Assembly: GCA_019243205.1 (NCBI GenBank)
Contig: JAFAUR010000848.1
Location: 1 to 44,350 of the forward strand
Source: Acidobacteriaceae bacterium
GTDB taxonomy: Bacteria; Acidobacteriota; Terriglobia; Bryobacterales; Bryobacteraceae
Direction: 5' to 3'
DNA length: 44,350 nt
This document shows, one piece after another, positions 28,913 through 37,854 of this stretch. Below the pieces are notes generated by a model. It was not told the DNA's origin and did no database searches. It saw nothing but the letters and a program-made list of their open reading frames with translations. A program made the position numbers and the translations under genes. The number at the start of each line of letters is the position of its first letter. The first letter of the stretch is position 1.

Positions 28913-30436
28913 ATGGAAATCCGAGTCGATACATCACCGATTGAGAAACTGTCCGTCGACGCCCTAGCAGTCATCTGCTTTGAAACGCAAGAGAAGTCGA
29001 CCGACTCGCCTGGAGTGACTCCGGAGTCGGACGGCGATCCCGAAATCGCCGGACAGTCCGGATGGCTTCGCGAGTTACGATCGAGCGGGGAGTTCAGCGG
29101 GAAGGCAAATGAAACGGCCATTCTTTACCGCCCGAACGGGCTCGCGGCCAAGCGACTGGTCGTTGTTGGAGCCGGGAAGCGAGCGAAGTTTTCAGCTGAT
29201 GAAGCACGCAAGCTGAGCGGGTCCCTTCTGCGGCAGTTAAGGACAAAGGGAATCCGAAATGTAGCTATTTTGGCGGATCAGGCGTCTGGAATCTCCGATT
29301 ACGCGGCTGTAGCAGAAGGCGCAATCCTCGGCGCCTGGGAAGCGAACAAGTACAAAACCGATCCGAAGAAGAATGAAAAACAGATTGAGTTGCTAACAAT
29401 TGCGGTTCCAAACGGCAGCCTCGGAATCGCCGAAGAGGCGGTCCGTCGGGGGAGCGTTATTGCTGAAGCGCAGAACCTCGCGCGCGACCTGGTGAACGAA
29501 CCGGCGAACAAGTTAACCCCCGCCGTTCTTGCGGATGCAGCGAAGGCGATGTCGGCCGAATATGGCCTGGATTGCAAAATTTTAGATCGCGACGCCATGG
29601 CGGAGTTGGGGATGGGCGCTTTGCTGGGAGTCGCTCAGGGCAGCACCAACCCCCCTTTCCTGATCGTGATGAAGTACAGCCCCGGATTGACGACGGCAGG
29701 AGACCATCTTGCGCTGGTGGGCAAGGGCGTAACCTTTGACACCGGTGGTATCTCAATCAAACCGTCCGAGGGCATGGAGAAGATGAAGTACGACATGGCA
29801 GGTGCGGCGGCGGTAATAGGCGCGATGAAAGCCATTGCCCAACTGAAACCGCCGGTCCAGGTGACCGGGTACGTGCCGACTGTGGAAAACATGGTGAACG
29901 GAAACGCTCAGCGCCCTGGCGATATCGTCACCGCCCTTTCAGGTAAGACCATCGAAGTGTTGAATACGGATGCGGAAGGCCGGTTGATCCTGGCGGACGC
30001 GCTGACGTACGCCCAGCGGAACGGTGCCACACACATGGTGGATGCGGCCACTCTCACCGGCGCCATCGCAATTGCGCTGGGACATTACAACGTCGGAGCT
30101 TTTACCAACAACCAGTCCCTTCTCGACCGCTTTGTCACTGCCGCGCGCGTCGCAGGCGAAAAGGTTTGGCAACTTCCGTTAGACGAGGACTATAAGGAGT
30201 ACCTGAAATCTGCATTCGCAGACCTGCCCAACATCGGCGGGCGATATGGCGGCTCGATTACGGCAGCCTGGTTCCTGCGTGAGTTCGCCGATCCGACTCC
30301 CTGGGTGCATCTGGACATTGCTTCGACGGCTTGGCTCGACGAGGGTAAGGCCTGGATGACAAAAGGTCCTACAGGCGTCGCGGTTCGATCGTTCGTGCAG
30401 CTTGCGCTCGACTGGACAGGCAAACCGCCGGCTTAG
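28913..30436 (+). CDS. pepA: cytosol/leucyl aminopeptidase (M17)
   Basis: GKGVTFDTGGISIKP, NTDAEGRLILADAL. The tracked ORF start at 28592 overlaps smpB; ATG 28913 preferred. Confidence 0.95.
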   Translation: MEIRVDTSPIEKLSVDALAVICFETQEKSTDSPGVTPESDGDPEIAGQSGWLRELRSSGEFSGKANETAILYRPNGLAAKRLVVVGAGKRAKFSADEARKLSGSLLRQLRTKGIRNVAILADQASGISDYAAVAEGAILGAWEANKYKTDPKKNEKQIELLTIAVPNGSLGIAEEAVRRGSVIAEAQNLARDLVNEPANKLTPAVLADAAKAMSAEYGLDCKILDRDAMAELGMGALLGVAQGSTNPPFLIVMKYSPGLTTAGDHLALVGKGVTFDTGGISIKPSEGMEKMKYDMAGAAAVIGAMKAIAQLKPPVQVTGYVPTVENMVNGNAQRPGDIVTALSGKTIEVLNTDAEGRLILADALTYAQRNGATHMVDAATLTGAIAIALGHYNVGAFTNNQSLLDRFVTAARVAGEKVWQLPLDEDYKEYLKSAFADLPNIGGRYGGSITAAWFLREFADPTPWVHLDIASTAWLDEGKAWMTKGPTGVAVRSFVQLALDWTGKPPA

Positions 30437-30500
30437 ATTTTCAGCTTTGCACCACCTTGCGGGTAATGACTTCGGGGGTCAGAACGTCTCCTAAGGTGAT

Positions 30501-30529
30501 TTATCTGGGGCGTTTTGGCCGTCAGATAA
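30501..30529. promoter_or_regulatory. hairpin/inverted repeat upstream of glgC
   Basis: TTATCTG (30501-30507)/CAGATAA (30523-30529) with inner GGC/GCC pairing; no T-tract. Confidence 0.5.
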
Positions 30530-30556
30530 GCTAGATCGGTCGGAGGTAAATACAGA

Positions 30557-31813
30557 GTGCAGCTTCGTGTTCTAGCGTTCGTGCTTGCGGGGGGCAAAGG
30601 CACACGCCTCTATCCACTCACTAAAGAGCGGGCCAAACCCGCTGTTCCGTTCGGGGGTCGGTACCGCATCGTTGATTTTGTCCTCAGCAATCTGATCAAT
30701 TCCGGAATCTATTCGATATACGTTTTAATTCAGTTCAAGAGTCAGTCGCTGCTCCAGCATCTGCGCGAGGGATGGGAGGTCAGCGGACTGCTGAGGAACA
30801 ACTTCATCATCCCGGTACCGGCGCAAATGCGTTCGGCCCAGGAAGACTGGTATCGCGGCACGGCGGATGCGATTACCCAAAATATCAACCTGATTGAACA
30901 GGCGGACCCCCACGTGGTGGTGATATTCGGCGCGGACCACATCTATCGCATGAACATCCGGCAAATGATCGAGTACCACGTGGAGAAGCGTGCCGGCGTG
31001 ACTGTTGCCGCGATCCCAGTGCCTCGGGAGCATGCCATCGAGTTCGGTGTGATTGAAACGACTCCAGAGGGGCGCATCATCGGCTTTCATGAGAAAAAAG
31101 CGGATGCGCCGACCATGCCTACAGATCCGGAACGCGTATTTGCGTCGATGGGGAATTACGTTTTTTCGACCGAACTGTTGCTGCAGGAACTCTACAACGA
31201 CCTCAAGAAACTATCCAGTTCGCACGATTTCGGCAAGGACATCCTGCCAACCCTGATAGGCACGTCGGACATGTTCGCCTACGATTTTCAAACGAATGTT
31301 ATCCCCGGCGATCCGATCGGCTCACCCCAATACTGGCGCGATGTCGGTACGCTCGATGCGTATTACGAGGCGAGCATGGATCTGCGTTCGGTCTCGCCGG
31401 AGTTGAACCTTTATAACCGCCAATGGCCACTTCGGACAGCAGGCTACTTCGATGCCCCGGCGAAGTTTGTTTTTGATGAAGACCATCGACGCGGAATGGC
31501 AGTGGATTCGATTATCGCGGGAAGCTCTATCGTGTCGGGAGGGATGGTGAGGGGATCGGTTCTCGGACGCGGAGTAAAGGTCCATACAGGTTCGCTGATC
31601 GAAGATTCGGTGATTTTCGACAATTGCGACATCGGAAGGCATGCCAAGATCCGGCGGGCGATTCTTGAAAAAAATGTCAAGATCGGGGAAGGTGTTCGGG
31701 TCGGATACGATCCCGACGAAGACCGCAAACGGGGATGGCTTGTGACCGAATCGGGCATTGTGGTCATCGAAGGACACCACTCCACCGTTGATATCGCCAC
31801 TTTACAGGTTTAG
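30557..31813 (+). CDS. glgC: glucose-1-phosphate adenylyltransferase
   Basis: AFVLAGGKGTRLYPLTKERAKPAVPFGGRYRIVDFVLSN; GTG start with GGAGG upstream. Confidence 0.97.
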   Translation: MQLRVLAFVLAGGKGTRLYPLTKERAKPAVPFGGRYRIVDFVLSNLINSGIYSIYVLIQFKSQSLLQHLREGWEVSGLLRNNFIIPVPAQMRSAQEDWYRGTADAITQNINLIEQADPHVVVIFGADHIYRMNIRQMIEYHVEKRAGVTVAAIPVPREHAIEFGVIETTPEGRIIGFHEKKADAPTMPTDPERVFASMGNYVFSTELLLQELYNDLKKLSSSHDFGKDILPTLIGTSDMFAYDFQTNVIPGDPIGSPQYWRDVGTLDAYYEASMDLRSVSPELNLYNRQWPLRTAGYFDAPAKFVFDEDHRRGMAVDSIIAGSSIVSGGMVRGSVLGRGVKVHTGSLIEDSVIFDNCDIGRHAKIRRAILEKNVKIGEGVRVGYDPDEDRKRGWLVTESGIVVIEGHHSTVDIATLQV

Positions 31814-32032
31814 CTTGCCGACTTTATCAAGAGGCTCACCCCGGAACCATTGAATCAGCATCCCCGGGGCGTACCCGGAGCCGGCGAGGATGACCAGGAC
31901 ACGAACGCCAATAAGCGAGTTGTCTTGGACGGGCCATAGTGAGACCTGTCCAGACCCGAGACTGCTAACGATGCGCAGAAAGGTAGCCGACCGAGGCAGG
32001 CAATTTCGATTCATCGTCCACCTCAGGCTCAA
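31802..32032 (-). CDS. small hypothetical protein
   Basis: Coherent C-terminal half (LVILAGSGYAPGMLIQWFRGEPLDKVGKLNL); overlaps the glgC 3' end by 12 nt; no homolog recognised. Confidence 0.35.
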   Translation of the reverse strand: MSLRWTMNRNCLPRSATFLRIVSSLGSGQVSLWPVQDNSLIGVRVLVILAGSGYAPGMLIQWFRGEPLDKVGKLNL

Positions 32033-32127
32033 ATATCGGAGGCGAGGCGCGAGTTAGGACGGTCTACTTGATCAACCGCGCTCCGCTCCGAAGTGCAAAT
32101 CGGGAGAAGGGTGCTACTCTTGCGAAA

Positions 32128-32667
32128 ATGCACATTCTTTTGGCATTTGCGCCATTTATCGCGTTTGCGCTGATCGATAGGCTCGTCGGATCCTTAGCGG
32201 GTCTTCTCGCGGGAGCGGTTATCGCGCTGCTACTTCTGGGCCGTGACTGGATGGTCCAGAAGCACTCTCCCAAAATCCTGGACATCGGAACGGCTGTGTT
32301 GTTCTCCGGCCTGTTGCTGTACTTCCTAATCGCGAAGCCAGTTTGGTCGGTGATTGGCGTAAGGCTCTGTGTAGACTGTGGACTTCTGTTGATCGTCCTG
32401 ATTTCCCTAGCGGTCGGAAAGCCGTTCTCGCTTCAATACGCGCGGGAACACGTCGGCCGTGAGTTTTGGGAATCCCCGCAATTTCAAAAGACGAACTATG
32501 TCATCAGTAGCGCGTGGGCGCTGGCATTCGCCGTGATGGTGATAGCCGAGCTGTCGATTCTATTGGCGCCGAAATTACCTCGGCGGTTCGGAATCATCGT
32601 GATCGTCCTTGCGCTTGTGGGAGCGGTAAAGTTTACTGGATGGTATCCGGAACGCGTGAGACGGTAA
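32128..32667 (+). CDS. integral membrane protein of unknown function
   Basis: Multi-TM hydrophobic ORF starting MHILLAFAPFIAFALIDRLVG. Confidence 0.65.
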   Translation: MHILLAFAPFIAFALIDRLVGSLAGLLAGAVIALLLLGRDWMVQKHSPKILDIGTAVLFSGLLLYFLIAKPVWSVIGVRLCVDCGLLLIVLISLAVGKPFSLQYAREHVGREFWESPQFQKTNYVISSAWALAFAVMVIAELSILLAPKLPRRFGIIVIVLALVGAVKFTGWYPERVRR

Positions 32668-32737
32668 CAGGTCTTAGTTGCTGTCTTGATGTCTGGATCT
32701 GTCGACCGATTGTCCCGCAGCCGGATGTCAAGCGTTG

Positions 32738-34450
32738 CTATCTTATTGAGCTACTGCCTACAGATTCTTCAACACAGTCGCGAGGGCTCTTGAGTGCAAC
32801 AAGCAATCCGACTCCGACGACGACTACACAACCGACAACGTTGTACCAGAGAAAGGAAACGTCGGTAAACGCGGCGGCAGAAAAGATCGCCGCCTCTCCC
32901 GCCAGCACTCCTATGAATGCCGCGGTCCCGCCGACCCGCTTGCAGAAGAATGCCAGCATGAAAACGCCGAGCAGCCCGCCGTAGAACAAGGAGCCGACGA
33001 TGTTGACGCGTTCGATGAGCGCTCCGAAGCCGCGTGATCCGAAGGTTGCGAAAGCAACCGCATAAGCGCCCCAAAAGACAGTCAGCAGTCGCGAGGCTAA
33101 CAGATAGTGCGTGTCACTGCGATTGCGCACCAGGAAACGGCCGTAGATGTCGATCACGGAGACAGTGGCAAGCGAGTTGATCTCGCCGGATGTCGACCCC
33201 ATGGATGCCGAAAAGATCACACCGATGACGAGTCCCACGAGTCCGACGGGCAAGTATGAGCGAACGAAAGAAAGGAAGATGTAGTTCGTGTCGTCGAACT
33301 TGCTTACACCGTGCATTTGGGCGACAGCATTGAGCGCTTGCTGTCTTGCGCCATTGAGCCCTTGTTGCGCTGCACGTAGCCGGTTCGCTTCCTCCACGGC
33401 GCTTCCGTCATGACGGCGCGCGGAGTCCGCGAATTCGAAGGCTATTTTGCGTCTCTGTTCAAAGGCTTTGCGATAGTCCGCCTCCAGCCTCGGCCACTGC
33501 GGTGTTGCCGAAAGGTGCTTTGCCTCTGCCGGTTGGTAGATCGCCGCGGACGGGATAAACAGGGAGACCACAAACACCATGGCCCCGATGAACAGGATGA
33601 ACAACTGCATCGGGATCTTCACAACCGCGTTGAATAGTAAGCTCAGCCGGCTTTGGGCAATGGATTTGCCCGTGAGATAACGCTGGACCTGGCTCTGATC
33701 ACAGCCGAAATAAGCCAGGGCGAGGAAACCGCCGCCGATGACGCCGCTCCACAGATTGTAACGATCACGCAGGTCGAACCGGAAATCGACGATGTTGAGC
33801 CGCCCTGCAGCACCGGCAAGATGGAGGGCATCGAGAACTGAGACATGAGGAGGCAGAGCGTGCAGAATCACCGCCAGACTCAGGATGAGCGCGATAAAGA
33901 TCATCGTCATCTGTTGAACATCTGCCCAGGTGAGAGCTTTAATTCCGCCCGTCGCCGTATAGGTGACGACAAGCAAGCCGATGATGACGGTAACCAGGCG
34001 ATCGGGCCACCCCAGCACGGCCGAAAGAGCGACGGCAGGCGCGTATAGCCCGATACCCGCGGCCAGTCCGCGCTGGATCAGAAATATGAGGCCAACCAAG
34101 GCTCTCGTTTTGGCATCGAAGCGGCTTTCCAGATATTCGTAAGCTGTATAAACCTTGGCCCGGTGAAAAACGGGGACCGCCGTCGCACAAAGCAGTACCA
34201 TCGCAATCGGCAGGCCGAAATAGAATTGGGCAAAGCGCATTCCATCTACGAATCCCTGGCCGGTAGTCGAAATAAAAGTGATCGCGCTGGCTTGAGTCGC
34301 GAGGATCGACAAGCCCATCGCGTACCAGGGCATGGTTCGTCCGGCAAGAAGATATTTGTGGGTACTCCCAGTGCCGCGCCCGCGATAGAGGCCGTAGGCC
34401 ACAAGCGATACTAACCAGCCGATGAAGACGAACCAATCGAGCGCCCTCAT
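32738..34450 (-). CDS. sodium:solute symporter (SSS family)
   Basis: Multi-TM; FISTTGQGFVDG, YTATGGIKALTWADVQQM, FSASMGSTSGEINSLATVSVIDIYGRF. Confidence 0.93.
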   Translation of the reverse strand: MRALDWFVFIGWLVSLVAYGLYRGRGTGSTHKYLLAGRTMPWYAMGLSILATQASAITFISTTGQGFVDGMRFAQFYFGLPIAMVLLCATAVPVFHRAKVYTAYEYLESRFDAKTRALVGLIFLIQRGLAAGIGLYAPAVALSAVLGWPDRLVTVIIGLLVVTYTATGGIKALTWADVQQMTMIFIALILSLAVILHALPPHVSVLDALHLAGAAGRLNIVDFRFDLRDRYNLWSGVIGGGFLALAYFGCDQSQVQRYLTGKSIAQSRLSLLFNAVVKIPMQLFILFIGAMVFVVSLFIPSAAIYQPAEAKHLSATPQWPRLEADYRKAFEQRRKIAFEFADSARRHDGSAVEEANRLRAAQQGLNGARQQALNAVAQMHGVSKFDDTNYIFLSFVRSYLPVGLVGLVIGVIFSASMGSTSGEINSLATVSVIDIYGRFLVRNRSDTHYLLASRLLTVFWGAYAVAFATFGSRGFGALIERVNIVGSLFYGGLLGVFMLAFFCKRVGGTAAFIGVLAGEAAIFSAAAFTDVSFLWYNVVGCVVVVGVGLLVALKSPRDCVEESVGSSSIR

Positions 34451-34558
34451 GCCGCAGGACTCGCGCGAACGATGCCGGGTGGATGAGCGCGCCGATAGTT
34501 GTTGTTCAGATAGCCTCCGGCATTCCTTTGGTAGATGTCGGTTCGGTTTGGGACGCTT

Positions 34559-34708
34559 CTAATACGCGAAGAGCCGCGAAACAACGGACAACAGAGAAAT
34601 CAGGACCACAAGATAGCAGAGGACCGCGAAATACAGACGTCGCCATTGTCCTAAGAACGGTGGAGGGTCATCTCTTACCTGTCGCCCAGAGTAGCCGGCC
34701 GATTCCAT
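34559..34708 (-). CDS. 49-aa single-TM protein upstream of the SSS symporter
   Basis: Minus strand ATG at 34708 to TAG at 34559: MESAGYSGRQVRDDPPPFLGQWRRLYFAVLCYLVVLISLLSVVSRLFAY; GGAAGAG just upstream. Not in the ORF track (below its apparent size limit). Confidence 0.7.
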   Translation of the reverse strand: MESAGYSGRQVRDDPPPFLGQWRRLYFAVLCYLVVLISLLSVVSRLFAY

Positions 34709-34762
34709 ACTCTTCCAAGATGCGCTGTAAATGTCGCTAGTGACAAGTTGGTGGACGGCGTT

Positions 34763-34858
34763 TTACTCTATAGGTTTCGGAGCATTTGAATAGGATCGTC
34801 GGCGTGTGTCCGCGTGGGTCAATACCGCGGGTGAGTGTTCTGATGTCCTATAGAGTAA
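34763..34858. promoter_or_regulatory. perfect 12-bp long-range inverted repeat upstream of the sigma-54 regulator
   Basis: TTACTCTATAGG (34763-34774) and CCTATAGAGTAA (34847-34858); extendable by two G-T pairs as RNA; inner CCGCG (34810-34814)/CGCGG (34826-34830). Confidence 0.75.
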
Positions 34859-34864
34859 GGAACC

Positions 34865-36286
34865 GTGGGAAATCAGGCTACGCGCCAACCTATTAACGTC
34901 CTAATTGTCGACGACGAAGAGTCGCAGCGCGCGCCGCTGGCCGCCATGATCTCGGCGTGGGGATTCAACGCCGAAACGGCCGCTGACGGGCAGGAGGCGC
35001 TGGACAAACTGACCACATTCTCGGCGAACGTCATTGTGACGGATCTAATGATGCCACGCATGGACGGGTTCGAGCTGATCAAGCGGCTGGGCGCCGACGG
35101 TACGATGCCCCCCGCCATTGTTTTGACGGCCTTCGGGAATATTGAGACAGCGATTCAGACGATTCACGATCTCGGCGCATTTTGGTTCCTGGAGAAGCCG
35201 ATTCAGCCCGCAGCGTTGCGCGTCTTACTGGAGCGTGCTGCTTCTCAGAGCCAACTGGCAGAAGAAGCGGAACGTCTGCATAGGCAGCTGTCGTATTCGG
35301 GCGTGCTGGTCGACATGGTCGGCACATCTCCGCAGATGCAGCAGGTGTTCAACGTCATCCAACAGGTAGCTCCCAGTAAGGCGGCCGTGCTGGTTGTGGG
35401 TGAAAGCGGCACCGGTAAGGAACTGGTAGCACGCGCCATCCATCAGCTCAGCAACCGTCGGGCCGGTCCCTTTGTAGCAATCAACTGCGCAGCCATGCCG
35501 GAAACGTTGATGGAAAGCGAGCTGTTCGGACACGAAAAGGGTGCCTTCACCGGTGCGCTCGAACGGCGCGCGGGTTGCTTCGAGTTGGCGCAACACGGGA
35601 CGTTGCTGCTGGATGAACTGGCGGAAATGCCCTCCGGCACGCAGGCCAAGCTGCTTCGGGTACTAGAAGATTCCCGTGTCCGCCGGCTTGGCGGCAAGAG
35701 CGAGATTTCGGTCGATGTCCGAGTGATTGCAGCGACAAATCGAAACCTGGATGACGCGCTGAAAAAGGGCGATTTACGCGAAGACCTGTATTATCGCCTG
35801 AACGTGTTTCAGATCGCGCTGACGCCCCTGAGACAGAGGCTGGGTGATCTGCCGGTGCTCTGCGAAACTCTGATCAGTCATCTGAACCGGAAGCATGGCT
35901 GCAATGTAACTTACGTCACTCAGGAAGTGATGGATGCTTTCCGGAAATACCACTGGCCGGGCAATGTGCGCGAACTTCGGAACGTTCTCGAAAGGGCGGT
36001 CATCATGGCGGGCGAAGGTGCGATCCAGATGGCGCACCTGCCTTACGACTTCGGCGTTTCGGTCGGATCGCGGCCCCCGGCCCAGGTTTTTGAGCCCGAG
36101 AGCGTACGGCTGGCCGTGGGCACGACCGTAGGCGAAGCAGAGAAAGCCTTGATTCAGCTCACGCTGCAGCACACGAAGAACAACAAGACCCGTGCGGCGG
36201 AAATTCTGGGAATCAGCCTCAAAACGCTATTCAACAAGTTGAAAGAATACGGCGCGTCGGAAGCGGCAACCGACGGCGCGGCTTAG
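34865..36286 (+). CDS. sigma-54-dependent response regulator (NtrC family: REC-AAA+-Fis HTH)
   Basis: REC domain VIVTDLMMPRMDG, Walker A GESGTGKE, GAFTGA loop, C-terminal Fis-type HTH (NKTRAAEILGISLKTLFNKLKEYG); GTG start. Confidence 0.95.
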   Translation: MGNQATRQPINVLIVDDEESQRAPLAAMISAWGFNAETAADGQEALDKLTTFSANVIVTDLMMPRMDGFELIKRLGADGTMPPAIVLTAFGNIETAIQTIHDLGAFWFLEKPIQPAALRVLLERAASQSQLAEEAERLHRQLSYSGVLVDMVGTSPQMQQVFNVIQQVAPSKAAVLVVGESGTGKELVARAIHQLSNRRAGPFVAINCAAMPETLMESELFGHEKGAFTGALERRAGCFELAQHGTLLLDELAEMPSGTQAKLLRVLEDSRVRRLGGKSEISVDVRVIAATNRNLDDALKKGDLREDLYYRLNVFQIALTPLRQRLGDLPVLCETLISHLNRKHGCNVTYVTQEVMDAFRKYHWPGNVRELRNVLERAVIMAGEGAIQMAHLPYDFGVSVGSRPPAQVFEPESVRLAVGTTVGEAEKALIQLTLQHTKNNKTRAAEILGISLKTLFNKLKEYGASEAATDGAA

Positions 36287-36330
36287 ACTGGACAGGCTGC
36301 GCCCACATGTTACGCTGAGGGTTCCCTCGC

Positions 36331-37437
36331 ATGAGTGTTTCCGCAGACTTGAAGAGGACAGCGCTCTTCGATCTTCATTGCTCGCTCAATGCCAAGCTTG
36401 TCGATTTCGGCGGATGGCACATGCCGGTTCAGTACTCAGGCATCCTGCAGGAGCACAACGCGGTTCGCATGGCGGTGGGCATCTTCGATGTCAGCCACAT
36501 GGGTGAGATCGAGATCCGCGGACCTGAAGCCGGCAAGTTAGTGGATCATGTGGCGACGAATAACGCGGCGAAGCTGAAGATCGGACAGGCACACTACTCC
36601 GCGCTCCTTTATGAGCACGGCGGGTTCGTTGACGACATTCTGGTTCACAAGGTTTCCGATACAGAATTCTTCCTGTGTGTGAACGCCTCCAACCAGGACA
36701 AAGACGTCGAGCATATAAAGAGTCATAACCACTTCGATGCGGACGTGGAGTTCGCCAGTGAGAAGTATGCTCAGCTCGCGGTGCAGGGACCGAAGGCGCT
36801 CCAAGTTCTTCAAAAGCTAACGGCAACGAAGCTGGGCGAAATCAAGTACTACTGGTTCACAGATGGTGAAGTGAACGGTGTTCCGTCGCGCATTGCTCGC
36901 ACTGGATACACGGGAGAAGACGGGTTCGAGATTTATGTTCCGCCGGACAAGGCGGAAGGCTTATGGAACGCAATTCTCGAGTCGGGGCAGGAGTTCGGAA
37001 TCAAAGCCTGCGGGCTAGGAGCCCGAAACACGCTGCGCCTTGAAGCGAAGATGGCGCTGTACGGGCACGAGATTACCGCGTCTACCAACCCGTTTGAGGC
37101 CGACCTCGGTTGGATTGTGAAGATGGACAAGGGCGAGTTCGTCGGTCGAGACGCGCTCGAGAAAGTCCTGGACCAAGGGATCAATCGAAAACTGGTCGGC
37201 TTTGAGATGCTGGAGCGTGGGATCGCACGCGATGGTTACGAGGTCGCGTTGAACAACGAACCGGCCGGGTGGGTGACGAGTGGCGGGCCTTCACCAACGC
37301 TGAATAGAAACATCGGTCTCTGCTATCTTCCGGTTCAAGCGGCTGTACCCGGAACTTCGATGCAGGTGTTGATCCGAAATGCACCGGTGGCGGCGGTTAC
37401 TGTGCCGACGCCGTTTTATAAGCGAGCAAAGGGATGA
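36331..37437 (+). CDS. gcvT: glycine cleavage system T protein (aminomethyltransferase)
   Basis: HCSLNAKLVDFGGWHMPVQYSGI; GARNTLRLEAKMALYGHEI. Confidence 0.97.
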   Translation: MSVSADLKRTALFDLHCSLNAKLVDFGGWHMPVQYSGILQEHNAVRMAVGIFDVSHMGEIEIRGPEAGKLVDHVATNNAAKLKIGQAHYSALLYEHGGFVDDILVHKVSDTEFFLCVNASNQDKDVEHIKSHNHFDADVEFASEKYAQLAVQGPKALQVLQKLTATKLGEIKYYWFTDGEVNGVPSRIARTGYTGEDGFEIYVPPDKAEGLWNAILESGQEFGIKACGLGARNTLRLEAKMALYGHEITASTNPFEADLGWIVKMDKGEFVGRDALEKVLDQGINRKLVGFEMLERGIARDGYEVALNNEPAGWVTSGGPSPTLNRNIGLCYLPVQAAVPGTSMQVLIRNAPVAAVTVPTPFYKRAKG

Positions 37438-37817
37438 GCTATCCGGAGAACTTCAAGTACACCAAAGAACACGAGTGGGTGAGTTTGGACGGTGATCACG
37501 GAACCATCGGCATCACCGATCATGCGCAGGAAGAGCTGGGAGATATCGTGTTCGTGGATCTGCCCAAGGTAGGGACGGCAGTCACCAAGGGCCAAACATT
37601 CGGTTCGGTGGAATCGGTAAAAGCGGTTTCAGATATTTACTCGCCGGTTACCGGCGAAGTGAGTGCTATCAATGAGCTGCTGCAGAAGAGCCCGGAAAAG
37701 CTGAACGAAGATCCCCATGGCGACGCGTGGCTGATTCAGGTGAAACTCGCTTCCACGAGCGAATTGAACGATCTTATGTCGGCCGCCGATTATCAAAAAT
37801 ATATAGGCGCGGAGTAA
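37434..37817 (+). CDS. gcvH: glycine cleavage system H protein
   Basis: Lipoyl-attachment region FGSVESVKAVSDIYSPVTGEV. Confidence 0.97.
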   Translation: MSYPENFKYTKEHEWVSLDGDHGTIGITDHAQEELGDIVFVDLPKVGTAVTKGQTFGSVESVKAVSDIYSPVTGEVSAINELLQKSPEKLNEDPHGDAWLIQVKLASTSELNDLMSAADYQKYIGAE

Positions 37818-37854
37818 ACGCCGAAGTTCCCTTTCCCGGAGCCATTTAACCAGA

